Notes under the pieces: model-generated
The model's database searches: none
The model's input: only the letters and a program-made list of their open reading frames with translations
Told to the model about the DNA's origin: nothing
From: Flavobacteriales bacterium
GTDB lineage: Bacteria > Bacteroidota > Bacteroidia > Flavobacteriales_D > Sanyastnellaceae
Direction: 5' to 3'
NCBI GenBank assembly: GCA_019694805.1
Contig: JAIBBG010000018.1
Location: forward strand, 1 to 52,292
DNA length: 52,292 bases
Position numbers and translations under genes: made by a program
Shown here: one piece after another, positions 34,396 to 41,566 of the stretch
Position numbering within the stretch: position 1 is the stretch's first letter
Layout of the letters: every line of letters begins with the position of its first letter

Positions 34396-36261
34396 ATGAA
34401 TTATCTGTCGGTTGAAAATCTCACCAAGTCTTTCGGAATTAATAATCTCTTTGAGAACCTCACTTTTGGGATAGAGAAGGGACAAAAGATTGCATTGGTA
34501 GCAAGGAACGGTGCAGGCAAAACTTCGCTTTTTCGAATTTTAGCGGGGTTGGATACTCCAGATTCCGGAACGGTTACTTACAATCGCGAAGTGCGTCTCG
34601 GCTTTCTTTCTCAAGAACAAGAACTTGACAACAGCAAGAGCATACTCGATAATATTTTCTCAGCAGATTCTCCTAAAACAAGAGCGATCGCTGAATATGA
34701 ACGCGCTATCGAAAGCCACGACGAGAAAGCTATTCAACGGGCTCATGACGCCATGGATAGAAACGCTGCATGGGATTATGAAGCGCGTGTAAAGGAAGTT
34801 TTAGGCAAACTTGATATTCATGATCTTGACCGAAATACCGGTCAATTGAGTGGTGGACAAAAACGCAGGATATCGTTGGCCAAAGTCCTGATAGAAGAAC
34901 CAGATTTGGTTTTGCTGGATGAACCTACCAACCACTTGGATTTGGAAATGATCGAATGGCTTGAAGACTTTTTGTCTCAATCCAACATGACCATTTTTAT
35001 GATTACTCACGACCGTTATTTTTTGGAAAATATCACCGACGAAATCCTGGAATTGGAGAATAAATCACTCTATCGTTACAAGGGAAATTTTTCATATTAT
35101 CTGGAGAAAAAAGCAGAACGTGAACAGTTGGAAAGCGTGGTCCGGGGCAAACAGGAAATGCTCTATAAAAAGGAACTTGAGTGGGCAAGAAAAATGCCTC
35201 GAGCAAGAACGGTGAAAAGCAAATCGCGCATGGATAATTTCTTTGAACTCAAAGAAAGTCTTGTGCGATCAAATGATCCCGATGCACTGGAACTCGAAAT
35301 CAATATGAGCCGAATGGGTTCTAAAATCGTAGAGTTTCATAAGGTGAAAAAATCGTACGGATCTCAGACCGTGTTAGCCGGTTTCGATTTCGTTTTTAAG
35401 AATAAAGAAAAGATTGGTATTGTTGGTAGAAATGGCACAGGCAAAACCACTTTCCTCAATATGCTCACCAAACAAATAGAACCTGATGGTGGCAAAGTTG
35501 TGGTCGGTGATACAGTGGTGTTTGGATATTTTAACCAACAAGGTATGCCGCTGAAAGAAGGTCAACGATTGTTGGAATGTGTGCGAGAAGTGGCTGACTT
35601 TATTCCTCTTACCAAAGGAAAAACCATTACGGCTTCACAAATGTTGGAGCGTTTTATGTTTCCACGTTCTTCACACAGTACCTATGTAGAAAAGCTGAGT
35701 GGTGGTGAAAGAAAACGACTTCAGCTGTTACTTGTGTTGATGAAGAATCCGAATTTTCTGATTCTTGATGAGCCAACCAATGACCTCGATGTATTTACAC
35801 TGGCAGCGCTAGAAGACTATTTGTTGCAATACCCTGGTTGTTTATTGATCGTTAGTCACGACCGATATTTTTTGGATAAACTGGTTGATCACATTTTTGT
35901 GTTGGATGGTGAAGGTGTCATTCGCGACATTCTGGGAAATTATGACACCTACCGCAGAATGGAAGAAGAAGATGCATTGCAACGCGCAGCTACGAAGAGA
36001 CAAAATGCGGAACCTAAACAGGTTACCCAAAAGACTGATACCCCTAAGGTGAAGTTGTCTTTTAAAGAGAAACATGAATTTGATCAACTGGAAAAAGAAC
36101 TTCCGTTGCTCGAAAAAGAAAAAAAGGAATTGGAGGAAAAACTATCCAATGCTGATACCAATCATGAAGAACTCTTGAAGATTACCGAGCGTCTGGGTGA
36201 AGTAATCAGATTACTCGACGACAAAGGAATGCGTTGGCTTGAACTCAGCGAATTTATTTGA
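34396..36261 (+). CDS. ABC-F family ATPase (Uup-like)
   Basis: Soluble double-ABC ATPase acting on the ribosome or on nucleic acid, not a transporter. ATG 34396 (MNYLSVENLTKSFG) gives 621 residues; an upstream frame to 34303 overlaps the divergent ElaA gene and lies before the promoter. First ABC domain: Walker A ARNGAGKTS (Ala replaces the first Gly), signature LSGGQKRRISLAK, Walker B LVLLDEPTNHLD. Then the linker (about 235-310) with KKAEREQLE and KMPRARTVKSKSRMDNF. Second ABC: GRNGTGKTT, signature LSGGERKRLQL, LILDEPTNDLD. A charged C-terminal coiled coil (about 545-620) is the Uup-type tail that binds DNA. Its 3' end overlaps the sodium symporter gene by 8 bases, tail to tail. Confidence 0.9.
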   Translation: MNYLSVENLTKSFGINNLFENLTFGIEKGQKIALVARNGAGKTSLFRILAGLDTPDSGTVTYNREVRLGFLSQEQELDNSKSILDNIFSADSPKTRAIAEYERAIESHDEKAIQRAHDAMDRNAAWDYEARVKEVLGKLDIHDLDRNTGQLSGGQKRRISLAKVLIEEPDLVLLDEPTNHLDLEMIEWLEDFLSQSNMTIFMITHDRYFLENITDEILELENKSLYRYKGNFSYYLEKKAEREQLESVVRGKQEMLYKKELEWARKMPRARTVKSKSRMDNFFELKESLVRSNDPDALELEINMSRMGSKIVEFHKVKKSYGSQTVLAGFDFVFKNKEKIGIVGRNGTGKTTFLNMLTKQIEPDGGKVVVGDTVVFGYFNQQGMPLKEGQRLLECVREVADFIPLTKGKTITASQMLERFMFPRSSHSTYVEKLSGGERKRLQLLLVLMKNPNFLILDEPTNDLDVFTLAALEDYLLQYPGCLLIVSHDRYFLDKLVDHIFVLDGEGVIRDILGNYDTYRRMEEEDALQRAATKRQNAEPKQVTQKTDTPKVKLSFKEKHEFDQLEKELPLLEKEKKELEEKLSNADTNHEELLKITERLGEVIRLLDDKGMRWLELSEFI

Positions 36262-37738
36262 ATGCAGTAGTCGTGTCTATGACTGCGCTTGCTCCGTCTG
36301 TTTTTTTGGAGATCAACATCAATCCGAGGAAGGTAATGAGCCCATTGATCGCAAGCATTTCAAATCCGAATTTGTAACCACCAAGAAGTAAAGCTGAGTT
36401 TTTGTCGAGAGCAAATGCCATAGCCGGAGCAATTACACAGATGATAGGTGCAATGCTGTCGTTGATTTTTCTCTGGGTTAAAATGCCAAAGGCGAATAAG
36501 CCGAGTAATGGTCCGTATGTGTAACTGGCAATATCGAGCAGTATCGATACCACTTCTTTGTTATCAAGCCACTTGAAGAATAAAACCATCAGTAGAAAAA
36601 GTCCGGAAAATGCAAGGTGAATTTTTTTGCGAAGTGTCGACTTGGATGCTTCATCCATGTCATTGTTTCGATTCATGCCGAGGATATCGATACAGAATGA
36701 CGCAGTCAATGCAGTGATCGCACCGTCAGCCGAAGGGAACAATGCACTGATGAGTCCAACAATAAACACCAATCCAATCAACCCGGGAAGTACATTCATC
36801 GCAATGGTTGGAAAAAGGTCATCGCCCTTCACATCCATACCAAGTGAAGTGGCATACATGGTAAGCATTCCTCCTAAAAACAAAAAGATGAAATTGACAA
36901 AAACCATGATGGCACTGAATGTGATCATGTTCTTTTGCGAATCTCCAAGGGTTTTCACACTGATGTTTTTCTGCATCATTTCCTGATCCAAGCCAGTCAT
37001 CGATACTGTAATAAACGCTCCTCCGATAATCTGTTTCAGGAAAAACTTCTTATCATTGACATCAAAGTTGAAGATGTCTAAATGACCACTCGCCTTCATG
37101 GATGACCACGCATCCGATAAACTCAGATTCATTTCGGAGACGATGTACAAGACGCAAATGATCAGTGCAAGCAACATGAAAAGGGTTTGCAATGTGTCGG
37201 TCCATACGATAGTTTTTACACCACCTTTAAAGGTATAGAGAATAATCATCAGCAATATCACCATAGAGGTGAGCCAAAATGGAACGTGCCATTGGTCGAT
37301 TACAAACAATTGCAGCACATTGATCACAAGATAGAGCCTGAGTGTGGCACCGAGTGTTCTGGAAATGATGAATAATGAAGCGCCGGTTTTATAGGAAGAA
37401 AATCCAAACCTGTGTTGCAGGTAAGTATAAATGGACGTGAGATTATACTTATAGTACAAAGGCAGCAATACAAAGGCTACGATGAAATAGCCAATGAAAT
37501 ATCCCAACACAACTTGAAAATAGTAGAAGTGACTTGCTCCGACAGTTCCAGGTACAGAAATGAATGTTACACCGGATAACGATGTGCCTACCATACCGAA
37601 AGCCACCAACATCCATGGTGCTGACTTGTTCGCTTGAAAAAACGACTGATTAGTAGCGTTTTTCGAAGTGTATTGTGAAATAAGAAATAACACTGCGAAA
37701 TACGCCAGCAAAACAAAAATGATGATCGTTGGAGACAT
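36254..37738 (-). CDS. Sodium:solute symporter family transporter
   Basis: A 494-residue SSS-family (SLC5-like) cotransporter with about 13 hydrophobic helices, coupling sodium entry to uptake of a sugar, amino acid or other small solute. Family marks are MLVAFGMVGTSLSGVTFISVPG (TM1-like, unwound region), the extended GGAFITVSMTGLDQEMMQKNISVKTLGDSQKNM stretch, and LISALFPSADGAITALTASFCIDI (TM8, sodium-site serines). The substrate cannot be predicted from context; neighbours are an ABC-F ATPase and an SGNH lipoprotein. TTAATTTG five bases before the ATG suggests a short or absent leader. Confidence 0.88.
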   Translation of the reverse strand: MSPTIIIFVLLAYFAVLFLISQYTSKNATNQSFFQANKSAPWMLVAFGMVGTSLSGVTFISVPGTVGASHFYYFQVVLGYFIGYFIVAFVLLPLYYKYNLTSIYTYLQHRFGFSSYKTGASLFIISRTLGATLRLYLVINVLQLFVIDQWHVPFWLTSMVILLMIILYTFKGGVKTIVWTDTLQTLFMLLALIICVLYIVSEMNLSLSDAWSSMKASGHLDIFNFDVNDKKFFLKQIIGGAFITVSMTGLDQEMMQKNISVKTLGDSQKNMITFSAIMVFVNFIFLFLGGMLTMYATSLGMDVKGDDLFPTIAMNVLPGLIGLVFIVGLISALFPSADGAITALTASFCIDILGMNRNNDMDEASKSTLRKKIHLAFSGLFLLMVLFFKWLDNKEVVSILLDIASYTYGPLLGLFAFGILTQRKINDSIAPIICVIAPAMAFALDKNSALLLGGYKFGFEMLAINGLITFLGLMLISKKTDGASAVIDTTTAFK

Positions 37739-37807
37739 GGTGTCAAATTAACTGCCCACAAGAGTTACTCCTTAAATCGACAAAGGTGCAGTTATCACAA
37801 CGCAATG

Positions 37808-38515
37808 TTAATCTGTCAGAAGCGGCGAAATTTGTTCACTCCAAAAGCGGTACCCCTCATCATTGAGGTGAATTCCATCGTAGGTGTAAGATCCATTTAG
37901 GAAATCTTTGGGTTCTTCAAAGAGAGGATACAACCGGATATAGTGAACGTTCAATTCATTGCATTGCTGTTCCAAAAAGGCATTGAGTTCGCGCACTGAT
38001 TTTCCAACCATCTGGTTGGTCATCTCCGTACCTGCTATACCACACGCGGGCAAAACTGATTGCACATAGATTTCTGCTTTTGGGCAACTGAGCTTTAATG
38101 TTTGAATGATTTCTGCATATTGCTGCTGAATGCGCTCCATCGGAATTTGGAGTCGGATGTCATTGATGCCAATCATGATGAAGACTTTCTTGGGTTGAAG
38201 TTTTTCCACCAGATACAATCGTTTGATGATGCCCGAAGTGACATCACCACTGATGCCCATGTTCACCAAACTGTCTGTATTCAAATGGCGGCTGAGATCG
38301 AAGCCTTCTGTGATGCTGTCGCCAATAAATAACTTCACAGTGTGGGGTTGTGCTTTGATTTTCTTGAATTTTTTGACATGTTCTTTCCAAATCGGAACCT
38401 TGAAGTATTCTTCTTCTGTGCTCCATACATATTTCTGCTTTGTACATCCAGTGAAGAGAATGCCCAACCCGCCCAGCAATGCGCAAAATTTATTTCGGAT
38501 ATGATTAAAAATCAT
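37808..38515 (-). CDS. SGNH/GDSL-type hydrolase, putative lipoprotein
   Basis: A 235-residue esterase or deacetylase of the SGNH fold. The N-terminus has a hydrophobic signal with a possible lipobox FTGC (Cys24), so the enzyme is probably envelope-anchored. The four blocks are visible: GDSITEG (nucleophile Ser), GISGDVTSG (Gly block), IMIGINDIR (Asn block) and DGIHLNDEGY (Asp and His). Related proteins release acetyl or acyl groups from polysaccharides or act as lysophospholipases; which applies is unknown. It lies between the symporter gene (69 bases downstream) and recR (divergent). Confidence 0.85.
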   Translation of the reverse strand: MIFNHIRNKFCALLGGLGILFTGCTKQKYVWSTEEEYFKVPIWKEHVKKFKKIKAQPHTVKLFIGDSITEGFDLSRHLNTDSLVNMGISGDVTSGIIKRLYLVEKLQPKKVFIMIGINDIRLQIPMERIQQQYAEIIQTLKLSCPKAEIYVQSVLPACGIAGTEMTNQMVGKSVRELNAFLEQQCNELNVHYIRLYPLFEEPKDFLNGSYTYDGIHLNDEGYRFWSEQISPLLTD

Positions 38516-38593
38516 CGTGTATCAAATTGGTGAAATATACCAAGGCTGTCAGCATACAGTTACAATTCACCACGAAAAAATTGCGCAGGCACA

Positions 38594-38601
38594 TAAATTT
38601 G
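38594..38601 (+). promoter_or_regulatory. -7 element of recR, nearly leaderless
   Basis: TAAATTTG is a perfect TAnnTTTG, followed by CACC like other promoters here. It ends five bases before the GTG start of recR (38607), so the start codon would be at or within a few bases of the mRNA 5' end. No good -33 TTG at 19-21 bases. Confidence 0.4.
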
Positions 38602-38606
38602 CACCA

Positions 38607-39224
38607 GTGAATATACCTTCAAGATATATAGAACAAGCCGTAGATCAGGTAAGTAGTTTGCCTGGCATTGGTAAAAAGACAGCTCTTCGTCTTGTGTTGG
38701 CATTGCTCAAACGAAAGCCTGAAGATATTGAGCGTTTCGCTGCAGCGCTTACTGATATGCATGCGCATACCAAGCTTTGTAAAGTATGCAATAACCTCTC
38801 AGATGAAGAGGTATGTTCTATCTGTGCTTCTCCTTATCGCGATGAATCTTTGGTTTGTGTCGTGGCTGATATACGGGATGTCATGGCCATCGAAAGCACA
38901 AGTCAGTTTCAGGGTAAGTACCATGTCCTTGGAGGAATCATTTCACCAATTGATGGCATCAGTCCTTCGGATTTGGCCATCGAAAGTCTCATTTCCAGAG
39001 TTGCTGCAGGAAACATCAAGGAAATTATTCTCGCGTTGAGTGCGACCATGGAAGGAGAAACGACATGTTTCTATCTCTACCGCAAACTGAGCGCATTTGA
39101 TGTGAAAATTTCATCCATCGCTCGTGGTGTTGCAGTAGGGGGTGAACTCGAATACACCGACGAGGTTACTCTTGGGCGAAGCATCTTGCTGAGAACTCCA
39201 TATGAAACCTCTCTGAAGCGCTAA
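38607..39224 (+). CDS. recR: Recombination mediator protein RecR
   Basis: Works with RecO (and RecF) to load RecA on gapped DNA. The GTG at 38607 gives NIPSRYIEQAVDQVSSLPGIGKKT with the helix-hairpin-helix motif, and 205 residues, the usual RecR length. An ATG far upstream at 38517 is in frame but would precede the -7 element and add 30 unrelated residues. The Cys4 zinc finger (CKVCNNLSDEEVCSIC) and the Toprim domain (VCVVADIRDVMAIE, HVLGGIISPIDGI, EIILALSATMEGETT) are complete. dnaX and ybaB, frequent recR neighbours elsewhere, are not nearby. A 135-base gap separates it from the next gene. Confidence 0.92.
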   Translation: MNIPSRYIEQAVDQVSSLPGIGKKTALRLVLALLKRKPEDIERFAAALTDMHAHTKLCKVCNNLSDEEVCSICASPYRDESLVCVVADIRDVMAIESTSQFQGKYHVLGGIISPIDGISPSDLAIESLISRVAAGNIKEIILALSATMEGETTCFYLYRKLSAFDVKISSIARGVAVGGELEYTDEVTLGRSILLRTPYETSLKR

Positions 39225-39359
39225 TCGCAACCTGTTCCCCCGAAATCATGCTATCCATGCGGTGCGATTGGCAATCGATAAGTATTTTGCGCTGCTTACA
39301 GACGAAGGGAATACGCCCTGCGTTCGTATGCCTCCCTGGTTAGAAAGGAATTTTTTTAC

Positions 39360-41312
39360 ATGAAGTTATCCGTCGTCATAGTCAATTACAATGTTCAGTA
39401 TTTTCTGGAACAATGTCTGCTTTCTGTTGAGAAAGCCATGACCGGGTTGACAACGGAAGTATGGGTCGTGGACAATAATTCCGTCGATGGCTCGCTGAAA
39501 ATGATCCGTGAGAAATTTCCTTGGGTGAAATTGATTGCCAATAAAGACAATGTTGGTTTTTCCAGAGCAAACAATCAGGCCATTGAACTTTCATCCGGCG
39601 AATATGTGCTTCTTTTGAATCCAGATACTTTGGTTGAAGAGGACACCTTCCACAAGGTGGTTGAATTTATGGATGAACATCCTCAAGCAGGTGGTCTCGG
39701 TGTGCGCATGGTGGATGGAAAGGGAGTTTTTCTTCCCGAATCAAAACGTGGTTTACCAACTCCGGCAACATCATTCTATAAAATCTTTGGTATCTCCAAA
39801 CTTTTTCCGAAGTCACCTAAATTCAACCGATACCATTTGGGTAATCTTTCTCCGGATGAAACCCATGAAATTGAAATTCTTTCTGGTGCATTCATGTTAC
39901 TCAGAAAGAAAACACTCGATCAAGTTGGTATTCTCGATAATGATTTTTTTATGTATGGTGAGGATATCGATTTGTCTTGGAGAATCGTCAAAGGTGGTTG
40001 GAAAAATTATTATTTCCCTGGCACACGCATCATTCACTACAAAGGTGAAAGTACCAAAAAGGGAAGTTTAAATTATGTCTACGTGTTTTATAATGCGATG
40101 GTCATTTTCGCACGTAAACACTTCTCAGAACAACACGCTCGTCTCTTTTCTTTTTTCATTCAAATTGCGATTTGGCTCAGAGCGGGAGTTGCAGTTTTGA
40201 ATCGCTTTGTGAAAAGAATGATGCTCCCGGCCGCAGATGCACTGATTGTGCTGACAGGTTTGTTTATCGCTAAGGATTATTACGCGGCATCGATGGACAT
40301 CATCTATGATGCTTCATTGGTGAAATATGGTTTTGTTGCTTATGTACTCATTTGGTGTTTCGCTGCCTGGGTCGGAGGTGCTTACGATAAACCATGGAAA
40401 CCGGTCAAGGTGATCAAACCTGTGATTGCCGGTGCTGCAGCTATTCTGATGATTTATTCTTTGTTGCCGGAATCTCTTCGTTTTTCAAGAGCGCTGATTC
40501 TCATCGGCACAGCCATAGCACTGGTGGCATTCTTTCTTCATCGTGTTGTATTGAATATCATCATGACCGGTAAGTCTGGATTGAAAACAACAGTCTTGCA
40601 ACGCGTTGCCATCGTGGGTGAAAAGAATGAAGCTCTGCGTGTGAAAAATATGCTATCGCAAATTCAACGCGAACCTTCTTTTATCGCTCATGTGTCTCAT
40701 CAACAGGATGTGCATCCTGATCAGGTTGGTCATATCGGTCAATTGGATGAAATTGTAAGAATACATCGCATCGATCAGGTAATATTTTGTGCCAAAGACA
40801 TCTCGTCTTCTGATATCATTGGCGCAATGAGCAGCATTCCCGATAAGAGTATTGAATTTAAGATTGCACCGCCGGAAAGCCTATATATCATTGGTTCAGG
40901 AAGTATTGAAACAACGGCTGATGCATTCATGATGGATGTGAATTCTGTTTCGCTGAATAAGAACAGAAGACTCAAAAGAATATTCGATATCATCGTGTCA
41001 TTGCTCATGATTTTAGTCCTTCCAATCATGCTTATTGTGGTTCACCAGCGTCTTGGTTTTATCCGCAATATTTTTCAAGTTCTCACCGGAAGTAAAACCT
41101 GGGTTGGTTATTCTCCTTATGACGCGCTCAGCGAGTCTGTAAAAGCATTGCCCAAATTGAAAAAAGGGGTCATTCATCCTGCCATTCAACATCAACATCA
41201 TGAGACACAAAGGGAGAATCTGGTAAAACTCAATGTGCTTTACGCCAAAGATTACAAGATACTGAATGACTTATCTATCATGAGGAACGGTCTGCGTTTC
41301 CTTGGTTCCTGA
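39360..41312 (+). CDS. GT2 glycosyltransferase fused to a membrane and degenerate glycosylphosphotransferase-like region
   Basis: A 650-residue fusion. Residues 1-270 are a WbbL-like family 2 glycosyltransferase (SVVIVNYN, VVDNNSVDGS, LLLNPDT, FMYGEDIDLSWRI), probably a rhamnosyl- or similar transferase. About four to five helices follow (290-405), then a Rossmann-like part (VAIVGEKNEALRVKNML, VIFCAKD; 414-520). The C-terminus (535-650) begins NRRLKRIFDIIVSLLMILVLP, as in polyprenyl-phosphate sugar transferases (WbaP/PglC), and has GSKTWVGYSP. It lacks the KFRSM-type catalytic block and the Asp-Glu pair, so that half is probably not a working phosphoglycosyl transferase and may serve as anchor. 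The upstream 135 bases hold no recognised element. Role in O-antigen or exopolysaccharide assembly is inferred. Confidence 0.78.
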   Translation: MKLSVVIVNYNVQYFLEQCLLSVEKAMTGLTTEVWVVDNNSVDGSLKMIREKFPWVKLIANKDNVGFSRANNQAIELSSGEYVLLLNPDTLVEEDTFHKVVEFMDEHPQAGGLGVRMVDGKGVFLPESKRGLPTPATSFYKIFGISKLFPKSPKFNRYHLGNLSPDETHEIEILSGAFMLLRKKTLDQVGILDNDFFMYGEDIDLSWRIVKGGWKNYYFPGTRIIHYKGESTKKGSLNYVYVFYNAMVIFARKHFSEQHARLFSFFIQIAIWLRAGVAVLNRFVKRMMLPAADALIVLTGLFIAKDYYAASMDIIYDASLVKYGFVAYVLIWCFAAWVGGAYDKPWKPVKVIKPVIAGAAAILMIYSLLPESLRFSRALILIGTAIALVAFFLHRVVLNIIMTGKSGLKTTVLQRVAIVGEKNEALRVKNMLSQIQREPSFIAHVSHQQDVHPDQVGHIGQLDEIVRIHRIDQVIFCAKDISSSDIIGAMSSIPDKSIEFKIAPPESLYIIGSGSIETTADAFMMDVNSVSLNKNRRLKRIFDIIVSLLMILVLPIMLIVVHQRLGFIRNIFQVLTGSKTWVGYSPYDALSESVKALPKLKKGVIHPAIQHQHHETQRENLVKLNVLYAKDYKILNDLSIMRNGLRFLGS

Positions 41313-41397
41313 ATGCATATACATGGATTTTGTAGTGCTTTTCTTTGCTGATTATAGATGCCTCTGAAATCGCTCACTGGATCAATTCGACTGTGCA

Positions 41398-41530
41398 TCA
41401 ATGTGCTGAATCCACCTTCTTGTTCATGACCACTTCTTTTGTATCCCATGGACGAACCACACCATTAATAACGGTCGTAAACCGCCAGTTGGTCAATTTA
41501 TTTTCAGGTGAAATGTAGAAAGTGTACAAA
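41398..41530 (-). other. Possible small coding remnant or short gene
   Basis: The minus strand reads about 45 codons with protein-like composition (YTFYISPENKLTNWRFTTV, then NGVVRPWDTKEVVMNKK) and ends at TGA 41398. No convincing start is seen: an open frame runs back over the divergent amylase start at 41567. It could be the 3' end of a lost gene, a very small gene starting at a GTG, or chance. It fills most of the 254-base gap between the GT2 fusion and the amylase. Confidence 0.2.
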
Positions 41531-41566
41531 TTACACTCATATTGCAGCACCTTAACTAATCTACTC

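Noticed and set aside
38517..38606. Upstream ATG start for recR
   Set aside because: It lies before the -7 element, adds 30 residues unlike RecR, and gives a length above the family norm; GTG 38607 fits.
41252..41449. 65-codon minus-strand frame at the end of the GT2 fusion
   Set aside because: Mostly antisense to the GT2 coding region and without domain character.
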